Shown: piece after piece, positions 48,548-61,700 of the stretch | How positions within the stretch are numbered: the stretch's first letter is position 1 | Layout: every line of letters starts with the position of its first letter | Assembly: GCF_963678635.1 (NCBI RefSeq) | Contig: NC_087065.1 | Coordinates: 27,483,254-27,547,253, forward strand | Source: Symsagittifera roscoffensis | Lineage: Eukaryota > Xenacoelomorpha > Acoela > Convolutidae | DNA length: 64,000 nt | Direction: 5' to 3' | Translations under genes and position numbers: made by a program | The notes under the pieces: model-generated | Databases searched by the model: none | The model's input: only the letters and a program-made list of their open reading frames with translations | Told to the model about the DNA's origin: nothing

Positions 48548-50921
48548 TATTTTTCATTTGTTAAGTAACTCTGGAAATTCGGTAATCCAATTAAAATTTT
48601 CACAATAATAAAACTAGTAATTTTACTACAGCAAGAATTATGTTTGGTTTGCTTAAAAGATTTGTCGACAATGAGAAAAGTGTCCGAAAGAGTAATTCAT
48701 CAGCTTTTGCTTTGCTTTGTTTTCACTTCCGAGAGCAAGTGACTTGTAATCGGAAAATTGACTTTTTCCGCGTATACAATTTTTACACTTTTGCTGCTCA
48801 GTTTCAGATGCTGCTCAGACATTTTCCTGAAATTTAACATAAAACTACCTTTCATCATAATTGAGATAGTATTATTTCGTAATTTGTTAGTGAAAAGATA
48901 TTAACTTTTTTCGGATTTGGGTTTTAGTCCAAATTTTTCTCGGCTGGTCCGACTTTTTTCCAAACGCAATTAATACTATCTGGTTTGCTTTTCAAGTAGT
49001 TTCTTCCCACAGCCTAGATTTATGATTTAAACTGTTTGCTACTGTTTGATCGAAACAAGTATCATGAAAATGTTTGGGATTTGATTTTTATTTCATTATT
49101 TTGAAACGCTGAAGCATCACTTAAAAACGCTTTCTCTATATTCTAAAGTTGTTACCTCAATGGAAAAAACAAAAAATGCGCACTTGCGTGTTGTCTGCAT
49201 GTACGTCTGGTTTTTTTTTTTTACCGTACCCCACTTTCTACAGGTTTCGGAAAAGTCTGTGGCGGAAATTTTGATCCATCTTTTTGAATTTTGTGGTTTC
49301 TCGAACACTACTCCCAAATCTGAGATTTCTCGAAAAGTACCCTCTCTAATCAGATTTTGGGTTCAATTAAGAGAACAGGTTGCGGAATTTTTGTATTAAT
49401 CAGAGAAAGAGGTTGAGTGATGCTCCCCTGTTGAAGCGGCTACGCCAGAACTGTTTTTCACTAAAATGCTATGGCACTCGAAAAAATCACAGATATGATT
49501 TTTTTAAACCTTTTTTGAAAGTTTTTGGACTTCCATAAAAAAACTACCTTCGCCATTGCGAGATTTTAAGTTCAATCCAAAGAATGGGTTGTAGAAAGTT
49601 TCCCTACATCAGCAAAAAAGCCCATTTTTTTCTCACAAAATTTTGTCCCCCGAACAAAATTTTTTTTTTGATTTTTTGATCGTTTTTCGAAAATTTTTGA
49701 CTTTTCTTGATAACTAAATTCCCAGTTCCAACACTTCTGGTTCAATAGTAACAATTGACTGTGAGAAACCCCTCTGTTTCATCGTGTTAGCCTCTTTTTG
49801 TACACAAATATTTAAGTCCCTCGAAAAATTAAACTTAGGACTTTTTGACTGTTGGTAAAACTTTTTTTGAATTTTTTTTAAAAAGATCTCCCAATATTTG
49901 AGAGTTTGGATTCCTTTTAACCAGAGTTGAGATTCCCCGTTTGCGCGTTTTTGTCCAATTTTTTCTGTAAAAAGTTATGACCCTCAAAAAAGTCAATGTA
50001 TTAATTTCTTGTACATTTTTAAAGCTTTTTGAATTTTCTCGAAAAACTGAAATTGAGACCAAGGCTTTATTTAAAGCTTGAGGATGTGAAATTATTTGTA
50101 CATGAGTGCCGTACAAGTCTGTGAAAAGAAAGTTGTCTTCGAGAATTTTCCAACTGATTAAAAAATTTCACACATCTCTGGTAACCATTTCATCCTGCAT
50201 TACTAGTACAGTTCCAAAAAAAACAAATTGGTACTTTTAGTTGTGCTGCTAGTACTATCAATAGTATTGTTTCGTAGGTGGTAAGTTTTTACTTTTTTTC
50301 TTCAAACGGAATCGGCCTATGTTATATGGACTTTGTTAAATTATGTTGCTTAGTTTCTAGGGCTATTTTTCAGTAATATTTTTCCTATTTCAGGAAGGAG
50401 AAGGATGGGTCGGAAAACTTGGATTTAAAGTTTTTGGTTGCTGGAAATTTTTAATTTTTGTTTTCGGCTTCATCGTTGTTGTCGGCTGAACGAGGGTTGC
50501 TCCATACTTTTTTGCCTTAATTTTTCAAAAAAACTTTTTTTTTTTTCTATATTCAAGTTCTTTTGATGCAGTGTTTCATTTGTATCGCAATTCATACGTA
50601 GCTCTGCTTCTCCTCCGTGTAAAAAATCAGACACTTTTTTCCAAAGAACAATTCGGGCTCAGATAAAAGTGTTCTCGTGCTCAAACAAAAAAACGAATTT
50701 ACGCAAAAAAGTGACAGTCAACAATGACCTTTTGCTGTCCGAACTTGAAAACTAATAATTTAGGAGGAAGTATGTCTTCTTTTGAGAAGTTATTTGAGTA
50801 ACAGAAAAGATTTGTAGTAAATAATCAAGGTCAATCACAAATCCGCAAACTGATTTGTGGTTGTTTAGCTACAAAGTTCCGTTCTTGAGCCTTCGTTTTT
50901 TTCTGCTAAACCTTAATGACA

Positions 50922-51893
50922 ATATGAAACCGCCCTCGAGAAAAAATAGTTTTTTTTTGCTGTAGATACGGCACTAGTTGCGTCTCCCAGCGAAACAAAT
51001 GACATCGGTATTTGTTCAGCTGACGTCCGATCCTTGGATGACTGGTGTTACAAAACAGACAATCACTCAATTCAACTAAGTGTAAAATTTTCTATTTTGG
51101 CGAAAGTATGAAGTTTGATTTTAAAGAACAGTTATTTTTTTTGCAAAAAATAAGCTAGCTTTAATGGTATACTTTCAAAAGGAACCAAACTTGTTTCTCG
51201 AATTTTAAACTGCGTTTGTCGTAAAAAAATGTTTCATCTGTGAGCCAAAAACGTATCTTCTGAAATATGTTACAAAAAAATGAGTTTATCACTATTTGTT
51301 TTGCAAATAAGGGCATTCAAACGGTCTATTATCTTTTTTGTCAGCTATTTAGCGAAACATTCTCTCAAGCTTTACAAAAATCCACTACATTTTTTCTTGA
51401 GACTCAAAATAAAACTAGATCAAACGACTGGAATATGATATCATCCCTTTTTCACAGATCAAACATAAAAAAACTCAATTTCCTCAAAAATTATTAATTG
51501 CTACAATATTTTTTGATGACAAACAGTTTACTACCGGCTAAACTGATGGTATATACCACTAATCAATGATGCGTTTTTGTTATGAGATTATTTCAACTTG
51601 TGTTAAATTCTGAGCACCACTACAAGTTGAGTTGCTGAAACCTGTAGACTGGACCTGCTATAGTTGTATCTATTTTGTTTTGTCGTGAAAGGCAATTTCT
51701 GATTCTCTGTTGAAGAAACCTTAAAAATTTAAACACAATTAGATTTTGCCCGATGTCGTTCGATTTCATATCAAATAAGGTTGCATCAGATGTGCAGTTA
51801 ATTCGCCACAGAGACCAAATTTTGCTACCGAAGTTTTTCGCCGACAAAATCAATCTAACCAATCGCTATCAAAACCTTGAAATTACTAACTAA
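50922..51893 (+). mobile_element. Decayed LINE fragment, plus strand, duplication copy 2
   Basis: Second copy of 46240-47214. Shorter T- and A-runs near 50950 and 51055 change the frame, so the palm motif no longer forms one open frame here. Confidence 0.65.
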
Positions 51894-52533
51894 TGCAGTC
51901 TTTAGTACCAATCTTAGTGGGTGCAAGTAGAAAGCAAACCAACTCCAACCGATATATTTCTTAGCTGAAACGCGACAAACGCAGAGTTAACATTTGCAAA
52001 TAGTTTTTTGATGTTTAAATTGAACACGTATGTTTGGTCTATGCGCTCGTATGTTTTGTCTATTTTTTCAATCACATTTATTTATGAGATCTTGAGAGCA
52101 GAAAAGACTATTAACCATTTTGTTTGTAAAATCTTCAATCTTAGAAATTTGATTATTTATTCCCTGAGAAGGTATGGAACAATTCAACTGGTTTGCGCTA
52201 CTTGTATAATATCAAAAGAAAGAACACAGAAATCCCTACTTTAGAGTCAAGACGAAAAATTAGTCTTCGCCTTGCAAGTAGCACAAAGTTTTTCAACTAA
52301 AATTATCACTGCAAGAAAATTTCAAGAACTGAATTACAATACAAGTTTTCACTTTCATAATATAAAAGCCTATAATAGCACACGAACCAACCATCAACAT
52401 TTAAAGCTTTGAAAAAAATCATTGCGGAGATGAAGAGTCCTTAATCTTTGCAGATTTTAAATCTGAATGGCCACAATTCAGTTCTATTTTCTCAAAAATA
52501 GCACAACTTTTATTAATAGTTTTTCAAAAAACC

Positions 52534-52733
52534 NNNNNNNNNNNNNNNNNNNNNNNNNNNNNNNNNNNNNNNNNNNNNNNNNNNNNNNNNNNNNNNNNNN
52601 NNNNNNNNNNNNNNNNNNNNNNNNNNNNNNNNNNNNNNNNNNNNNNNNNNNNNNNNNNNNNNNNNNNNNNNNNNNNNNNNNNNNNNNNNNNNNNNNNNNN
52701 NNNNNNNNNNNNNNNNNNNNNNNNNNNNNNNNN
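52534..52733. other. Assembly gap of 200 N
   Basis: A run of exactly 200 N between the second copy of the 4.68-kb duplication and the satellite array. A round number suggests an arbitrary gap length. Open frames drawn across it are meaningless. Confidence 1.
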
Positions 52734-55700
52734 CCCAGGACTCAAGTGTTGGACACTTGATTTACCTTCCCAGGACTCAAGTGTTGGGCAGTTGATCTAC
52801 CTTCCCAAGACTCAAGTGTTGGGCAGTTGTTCTACCTTCCCAAGACTCAAGTATTGTTCAGTTGATTTACTTTCCCAGGATTCAAATGTTGGGCACTTGA
52901 CTTACCTTCCCAGCTTTCAATTGTCGGGCAGTTTGTTTAGCTTCCGCGGACTCAAGTGTTGGGCAGTTGCTTTACCTACCCAGGATTCAAGTGTTGGACA
53001 GCTGATTTAGCTTCCCAGGACTGAAGTGTCGGATAGTTGATTTACCTTCCCAGGACTCAAGTGTTGGACAGTTGATTTACCCTCCCAGGCTTCAAGTGTT
53101 CGGCAGTTGATGTAGCTTCCCAGGACACAAGTGTTGGATATTTGTTTTAGCTTCCCAGGACTGAAGTGTTTGGCAGTTGGTTTACCTTCCCAGCTTTCAA
53201 TTGTTGGGCAGTTTACTTAGCTTGCGAGGACTCAAGTGTTGGGCAGTTGCTTTACCTAGCCAGGATTCAAGTGTTGGACAGCTGATATACCTTCCCAAGA
53301 CTCAAAAATTGTGCAGTTGATTTACCTTCCCATGCTTCAAGTGTTGGGCAGTTGATATACCTTCCCAAGACTCAAAAATTGGGCAGTTGATTTACCTTCC
53401 CAGGCTTCAAGTGTTGGGCAGTTGATGTAGCTTCCCAGGAACCAAGTGTTGGATAGTTGTTTTAGCTTCCCAGGACTCAAGTGTTTGGCAATTGGTTTAC
53501 CTTCCCAGTTCTCAAGTGATGGGCAGTTGATTTTGCTTACCAAAACTCAGATGTTGGGTAGTTAATTTACCTTCCCAGGATTCAAGTGTTGGGCAGTTGA
53601 TATAGCATCCCAAGACTCAAAATTTGGGCAGTTGATTTACCTTCCCAGGCTTCAAGTGATGGGCAGTTGATGTAGCTTCCCAGGACCCAAGTGTTGGATA
53701 GTTGTCTTAGCTTCCCAGGACTCAAGTGTTTGGCAATTGGTTTACCTTCCCAGTTCTCAAGTGATGGGCAGTTGATTTTGCTTACCAAGACTCAGGTGTT
53801 GGGTAGTTAATTTACTTTCCCAGGATTCAAGTGTTGGGCAGTTGATATAGCTTCCCAAGTCCCAAGTGTTGGATAGTTGTTTTAGCTTCCCAGGACTTAA
53901 GTGTTTGGCAGTTGGTTTACTTTCCCAGGACTCAAGTGTTGGGCAGTTGATTTACCTTCCCAGGACTCAAGTGCTGGGCATTTTATGTACCCTCCCAGGA
54001 CTCAAGTGTTGGGCAGTTGGTTTACCTTCCCAGGACTCAAGTGTTGGGCAGTTGTTCTACCTTCCCAAGACTCAAGTATTGTTCAGTTGATTTACTTTCC
54101 CAGGATTCAAATGTTGGGCACTTGACTTACCTTCCCAGCTTTCAATTGTTGGGCAGTTTGTTTAGCTTCCGTGGACTCAAGTGTTGGGCAGTTGCTTTAC
54201 CTACCCAGGATTCAAGTGTTGGACAGCTGATTTAGCTTCCCAGGACTGAAGTGTCGGATAGTTGATTTACCTTCCCAGGACTCAAGTGTTGGACAGTTGG
54301 TTTACCTTCCCAGGACTCAAGTGTTGGGCAGTTGATCTACCTTCCCAAGACTCAAGTGTTGGGCAGTTGTTTTACCCTCCCAGGCTTCAAGTGTTCGGCA
54401 GTTGATGTAGCTTCCCAGGACCCAAGTGTTGGATAGTTGTTTTAGCTTCCCAGCTTTCAATTGTTGGGCAGTTTACTTAGCTTGCGAGGACTCAAGTGTT
54501 GGGCAGTTGCTTTACCTACCCAGGATTCAAGTGTTGGACAGCTGATATACCTTCCCAAGACTCAAAAATTGGGCAGTTGATTTACCTTCCCATGCTTCAA
54601 GTGTTGGGCAGTTGATATACCTTCCCAAGACTCAAAAATTGGGCAGTTGATTTACCTTCCCAGGCTTCAAGTGTTGGGTAGTTGCTGTAGCTTCCCAGGA
54701 TCCAAGTGTTGGATAGTTGTTTTAGCTTCCCAGGACTCAAGTGTTTGGCAATTGGTTTACCTTCCCAGTTCTCAAGTGACGGGCAGTTGGTTTTGCTTAC
54801 CAAGACTCAGGTGTTGGGTAGTTAATTTACCTTTCCAGGATTCAAGTGTTGGGCAGTTGATATAGCTTCCCAAGTCCCAAGTGTTGGATAGTTGTTTTAG
54901 CTTCCCAGGACTCAAGTGTTGGGCATTTTATTTACCTTCCCAGGACTCAAGTGTTGGGCAGTTGATTTACCTTCCCAGGACTCAAGTGTTGGGCAGTTGT
55001 TCTACTTTCCCAAGACTCAAGTATTGTGCAGTTGATTTATCTTTCCAGGACCCGAGTGTTGGGCAGTTGATTTACCTTCCCATGACTCAAGTGATGGACA
55101 GTTATTTTTGCTTAACAAGACTCAAGTGTTTGGCAGTTGGTTTACTTTCCCAGGACCCAAGTGTTGGGCAGTTGATTTACCTTCCCAGGACTCAAGTGTT
55201 GGGCAGCTGATTTATCTTTCCAGGACCCGAGTGTTGGGCAGTTGATTTACCTTCCCATGACTCAAGTGCTGGACAGTTGTTTTTGCTTAACAAGACTCAA
55301 GTGTTTGGCAGTTGGTTTACTTTCCCAGGACCCAAGTGTTGGGCAGTTGATTTACCTTCCAAGGACTCAAGTGTTGGGCATTTTATTTACCTTCCCAGGA
55401 CTCAAGTGTTGGGCAGTTGATTTACCTTCCCAGGACTCAAGTGTTGGGTAGTTGTTGTACCTTCCCAAGACTCAAGTATTGGGCAGTTGATTTACTTTCC
55501 CAGGATTCAAAAGTTGGGCACTTGACTTACCTTCCCAGGACTCAAGTATTGGGCAGTTGATTCAGCTTCCAAGGTCTCAATTGTTGGGCAGTTGAATTAG
55601 CTTCCCAGGGTTCAAGTGTTGGGCAGTTGATATAGCTTCCCAGCTTTCAATTGTTGGGCAGTTTAGTTAGCTTCCGAGGACTCAAGTATTGGGCAGCTGC

Positions 55701-58700
55701 CTTACCTACCCAGGTTTCAAGTGTTGGACAATTTTTCTAGCTTCTCAGGACTGAAGTGTTGGGTAGTTGATTTACCTTCCCAGGACTCAAGTGTTGGGCA
55801 GTTGGTTTACCTTCCCAGGACTCAAGTGTTGGGCAGTTGATCTACCTTGCCAAGACTCAAGTGTTGGGCGGTTGATTTACCTTCCCACGATTCAAGTTTT
55901 GCGCAGTTGATATAGCTTCCCAGGACCCGAGTGTTGGATAGTTGTTTTAGCTTCCCAGGACTCATGTGTTTGGCAGTTGGTTTACTTTCCCAGGACTCAA
56001 GTGTTGGGCAGCTGATTTATCTTTCCAGGACTCGAGTGTTGGGCAGTTGATTTACCATCCCATGACTCAAGTGACGGACAGTTGTTTTAGCTTCCCAGGA
56101 CTTAAGTGTTTGGCAGTTGGTTTACTTTCCCAGGACTCAAGTGTTGGGCAGTTGATTTACCTTCCCAGGACTCAAGTGCTGGGCATTTTTTGTACCCTCC
56201 CAGGACTCAAGTGTTGGGCAGTTGATTTACCTTCCCAGGACTCAAGTGTTGGGCAGTTGTTCTACCTTCCCATGACTCAAGTATTGTTCAGTTGATTTAC
56301 TTTCCCAGGATTCAAATGTTGGGCACTTGACTTACCTTCGCAGCTTTCAATTGTTGGGCAGTTTGTTTAGCTTCCGCGGACTCAAGTGTTGGGCAGTTGC
56401 TTTACCTACCCAGGATTCAAGTGTTGGACAGCTGATTTAGCTTCCCAGGACTGAAGTGTCGGATAGTTGTTTTACCTTCCCAGGACTCAAGTGTTGGACA
56501 GTTGGTTTACCTTCCCAGGACTCAAGTGTTGGGCAGTTGATCTACCTTCCCAAGACTCAAGTGTTGGGCAGTTGTTTTACCCTCCCAGGCTTCAAGTGTT
56601 CGGCTGTTGATGTAGCTTCCCAGGACCCAAGTGTTGGATAGTTGTTTTAGCTTCCCAGCTTTCAATTGTTGGGCAGTTTACTTAGCTTGCGAGGACTCAA
56701 GTGTTGGGCAGTTGCTTTACCTACCCAGGATTCAAGTGTTGGACAGCTGATATACCTTCCCAAGACTCAAAAATTGGGCAGTTGATTTACCTTCCCATGC
56801 TTCAAGTGTTGGGCAGTTGATATACCTTCCCAAGACTCAAAAATTGGGCAGTTGATTTACCTTCCCAGGCTTCAAGTGTTGGGCAGTTGCTGTAGCTTCC
56901 CAGGATCCAAGTTTTGGATAGTTGTTTTAGCTTCCCAGGACTCAAGTGTTTGGCAATTGGCTTACCTTCCCAATTCTCAAGTGATGGGCAGTTGATTTTG
57001 CTTACCAAGACTCAGGTGTTGGGTAGTTAATTTACCTTTCCAGGATTCAAGTGTTGGGCAGTTGATATAGCTTCCCAAGTCCCAAGTGTTGGATAGTTGT
57101 TTTAGCTTCCCAGGACTTAAGTGTTTGGCAGCTGGTTTACTTTCCCAGGACCCAAGTGTTGGGCAGTTGATTTACCTTCCCAGGACTCAAATGTTGGGCA
57201 TTTTATTTACCTTCCCAGGACTCAAGTGTTGGGCAGTTGATTTACCTTCCCAGGACTCAAGTGTTGGGCAGTTGTTCTACCTTCCCAAGACTCAAGTATT
57301 GGGCAGTTGAATTACTTTCCCAGGATTCAAAAGTTGGGCACTTGACTTACCTTCCCAGGACTCAAGTATTGGGCAGTTGATTCAGCTTCCAAGGTCTCAA
57401 TTGTTGGGCAGTTGATTTAGCTTCCCAGGGTTCAAGTGTTGGGCAGTTGATATAGCTTCCCAGCTTTCAATTGTTGGGCAGTTTAGTTAGCTTCCGAGGA
57501 CTCAAGTATTGGGCAGTTGCCTTACCTACCCAGGTTTCAAGTGTTGGACAATTTTTCTAGCTTCTCAGGACTGAAATGTTGGGTAGTTGATTTACCTTCC
57601 CAGGACTCAAGTGTTGGGCAGTTGGTTTACCTTCCCAGGACTCAAGTGTTGGGCAGTTGATCTACCTTGCCAAGACTCAAGTGTTGGGCGGTTGATTTAC
57701 CTTCCCACGATTCAAGTTTTGCGCAGTTGATATAGCTTCCCAGGACCCGAGTGTTGGATAGTTGTTTTAGCTTCCCAGGACTCATGTGTTTGGCAGTTGG
57801 TTTACTTTCCCAGGACTCAAGTGTTGGGCAGCTGATTTATCTTTCCAGGACCCGAGTGTTGGGCAGTTGATTTACCTTCCCATGACTCAAGTGATGGACA
57901 GTTGTTTTTGCTTAACAAGACTCAAGTGTTGGGCAGTTGATTTACCTTCCCAGGGTTCAAGTGTTGGGCAGTTGATATAGCTTCCCAGGACCCAAGTGTT
58001 TTAGCTTCCCAGGACTCAAGTGTTTGGCAGTTGGCTTACCTTCCCAGCTTTCAATTGTTGGGCAGTTTACTTAGCTTGCGAGAACTCAAGTGTTGAGCAG
58101 TTGCTTTACCTACACAGGATTCAACTTCAACTGTTGGACAGCTGATTTAGCTTCCCAGGACTGAAGTGTCGAATAGTTGATTTACCTTCCCAGGACTCGA
58201 GTGTTGGACAGTTGATTCACCTTCCCAGGACTCAAGTGTTGGGCAGTTGATATACCTTCCCAAGACTCAAAAATTGGGCAGTTGATTTACCTTCCCAGGC
58301 TTCAAGTGTTTGGTAGTTGATGTAGCTTCCCAGGACCCAAGTGTTGGATAGTTGTTTTAGCTTCCCAGGACTCAAGTGTTTGGCAATTGGTTTACCTTCC
58401 CAGTTCTCAAGTGATGGGCAGTTGATTTTGCTTACCAAGACTCAGGTGTTGGGTAGTTAATTTACCTTCCCAGGATTCAAGTGTTGGGCAGTTGATATAG
58501 CTTCCCAAGTCCCAAGTGTTGGATAGTTGTTTTAGCTCCCAGGACTTACGTGTTTGGCAGTTGGCTTACTTTTCCAGGACTCAAGTGTTGGAATTGATTT
58601 ACCTTCCCAGGACTCAAGTGTTGTGCATTATATTTACCTTGCCAGGACTCAAGGGTTGGGCAGCTGATTTATCTTTCCAGGACCCGAGTGTTGGGCAGTT

Positions 58701-61700
58701 GATTTATCTTCCCATGACTCAAGTGATGGACAGTTGTTTTTGCTTAACAAGACTCAAGTGTTGGGCAGTTGATTTACGTTACCAGGGTTCAAGTGTTGGG
58801 CAGTTGATATAGCTTCCCAGGACCCAAGTGTTTTAGCTTCCCAGGACTCAAGTGTTTGGCAGTTGGCTTACCTTCCCAGCTTTCAATTGTTGGGCAGTTT
58901 ACTTAGCTTGCGAGAACTCAAGTGTTGGGCAGTTGCTTTACCCACCCAGGATTCAACTGTTGGACAGCTGATTTAGCTTCCCAGGACTGAAGTGTTGAAT
59001 AGTTGATTTACCTTCCCAGGACTCGAGTGTTGGACAGTTGATTCACCTTCCCAGGACTCAAGTGTTGGGCAGTTGATATACCTTCCCAAGACTCAAAAAT
59101 TGGGCAGTTGATTTACCTTCCCAGGCTTCAAGTGTTTGGCAGTTGATGTAGCTTCCCAGGACCCAAGTGTTGGATAGTTGTTTTAGCTTCCCAGGACTCA
59201 AGTGTTTGGCAATTGGTTTACCTTCCCAGTTCTCAAGTGATGGGCAGTTGATTTTGCTTACCAAGACTCAGGTGTTGGGTAGTTAATTTACCTTCCCAGG
59301 ATTCAAGTGTTGGGCAGTTGATATAGCTTCCCAAGTCCCAAGTGTTGGATAGTTGTTTTAGCTCCCAGGACTTAAGTGTTTGGCAGTTGGCTTACTTTTC
59401 CAGGACTCAAGTGTTGGAATTGATTTACCTTCCCAGGACTCAAGTGTTGGGCAGTTGTTCTACCTTCCCAAGAATCAAGTATTGGGCAGTTGATTTACTT
59501 TCCCAGGATTCAAAAGTTGAGCACTTGACTTACCTTCCCAGGACTCAAGTATTGGGCAGTTGATTCAGCTTCCAAGGTCTCAAGTGTTGGGCAGTTGATT
59601 TAGCTTCCCAGGGTTCAAGTGTTGGGCAGTTGATATAGCTTCCCAGCTTTCAATTGTTGGGCAGTTTAGTTAGCTTCCGAGGACTCAAGTATTGGGCAGT
59701 TGCCTTACCTACCCAGGATTCAAGTGTTGGAAAATTTTTTCAGCTTCTCAGGACTGAAGTGTTGGGTAGTTGATTTACCTTCCCAGGACTCAAGTGTTAG
59801 GCAGTTGGTTTACCTTCCCAAGACTCAAGTGTTGGACAGTTGATCTACCTTGCCAGGACTCAAGTGTTGAGCGGTTGATTTACCTTCCCACGATTCAAGT
59901 TTTGCGCAGTTGATATAGCTTCCCAGGACCCAAGTGTTGGATAGTTATTTTAGCTTCCCAGGACTCATGTGTTTAAAAGTTGTTTTTGCTTACCAAGACT
60001 CAAGTGTTGGGCAGTTGATTTACCTTCCCAGGGTGCAAGTGTTGGGCAGTTGATATAGCTTCCCAGGACCCAAGTGTTGGATAGTTGTTTTAGCTTCCCA
60101 GGACTCAAGTGTTTGGCAGTTGGTTTACCTTCCCAGCTTTCAATTGCTGGGTAGTTTACTTAGCTTGGGAGAACTCAAGTGTTGGGCAGTTGCTTTACCT
60201 ACCCAGGATTCAAGTGTTGGACAGCTGATTTAGCTTCCCAGGACTGAAGTGTCGGATAGTTGATTTACCTTCCCAGGACTCGAGTGTTGGACAGTTGATT
60301 TTATTTCCAGGACTCAAATGTTGGGCAGTTGATATACCTTCCGAAGACTCAAAAATTGGGCAGTTGATTTACCTTTCAGGCTTCAAGTGTTGGGCAGTTG
60401 ATGTAGCTTCCCAGCACCCAAGTGTTGGATAGTTGTTTTAGCTTCCCAGGACTCAAGTGTTGGGCAGTTGATTTACCTTCCCAGGACTCAAGTGTTGGGC
60501 AGTTGTTCTACCTTCCCAAGACTCAAGTATTGGGCAGTTGATTTTTTTTCCCAGTATTCAAAAGTTGGGCACTTGACTTACCTTCCCAGGACTCAAGTGA
60601 TGGGCAGTTGATTTTGCTTACCAAGACTCAGGTGTTGGATAGTTGTTTTAGGATTCAAGTGTTGGGCAGTTGATATAGCTTCCCAAGTCCCAAGTGTTGG
60701 ATAGTTGATTTACCTTCCCAGGACTCAAGTGTTGGGCAGTTGATTTACCTTCCCAGGACTCAAGTGTTGGGCAGTTGTTCTACCTTCCCAAGACTCAAGT
60801 ATTGGGCAGTTGATTTTTTTCCCCAGTATTCAAAAGTTGGGCACTTGACTTACCTTCCCAGGACTCAAGTATTGGGCAGTTGATTCAGCTTCCAAGGTCT
60901 CAAGTGTTGGGCAGTTGATTTAGCTTCCCAAGGTTCAAGTGTTTGCAGTTGATATAGCTTCCCAGCTTTCAATTGTTGGGCAGTTTAATTAGCTTCCGAG
61001 GACTCAAGTATTGGGCAGTTGCCTTACCTACCCAGGATTCAAGTGTTGGACAATTTTTTTTAGCTTCTCAGGACTGAAGTGTTGGGTAGTTGATTTACCT
61101 TCCCAGGACTCAAGTGTTGGGCAGTTGGTTTACCTTCCCAGGACTCAAGTGTTGGGCAGTTGATCTACCTTACCAAGACTCAAGTGTTGGGCGGTTGATT
61201 TACCTTCCCGAGATTCAAGTTTTGGGCAGTTGATATAACTTCCCAGGACCCAAGTGTTTTACGTGTTTTAGCTTCCCAGGACTCACGTGTTTGGCAGTTG
61301 GTTTACTTTCCCAGGACTCAAGTGTTGGGAAGCTGATTTAACTTTCCAGGACTCGAGTGTTGGGCAGTTGATTTACCTTCCCATGACTCAAGTGATGGAC
61401 AGTTGTTTTTGCTTACCAAGACTCAAGTGTTGGGCAGATGAATTACCTTCCCAGGGATCAAGTGTTGGGCAGTTGATATAGCTTCCCAAGACCCAAGTGT
61501 TAGATAGTTGTTTAAGCTTCACAGGAATCAAGAGTTTTGCAGTTGGTTACTTTTCCAGGACTCAAGTGTTGAGCAGTTGATTTACCTTCCCAGGACTCAA
61601 GTGTTGGGCAGTTGCTTTACATACCCAGGATTCAAGTGTTAGACAGCTGATTTAGCTTCCCAGGACTGAAGTGTCGGATAGCTGATTTACCTTCCCAGGA

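Larger units (their letters stand above)
43168..52533. repeat. 4.68-kb tandem duplication (two copies, about 98-99% identical)
   Basis: Copy 1 is 43168-47849 and copy 2 is 47850-52533. The shift is 4,682 bp at the start and 4,679 at the end, from small homopolymer indels. Copy 2 runs straight into the N gap. Differences are scattered substitutions and run-length changes. It is either a recent duplication or a haplotype/assembly duplication; the adjacent gap raises suspicion of the latter. Confidence 0.95.

Noticed and set aside
52467-52760. ORFs crossing the N run
   Set aside because: They consist mainly of unknown bases and have no support.
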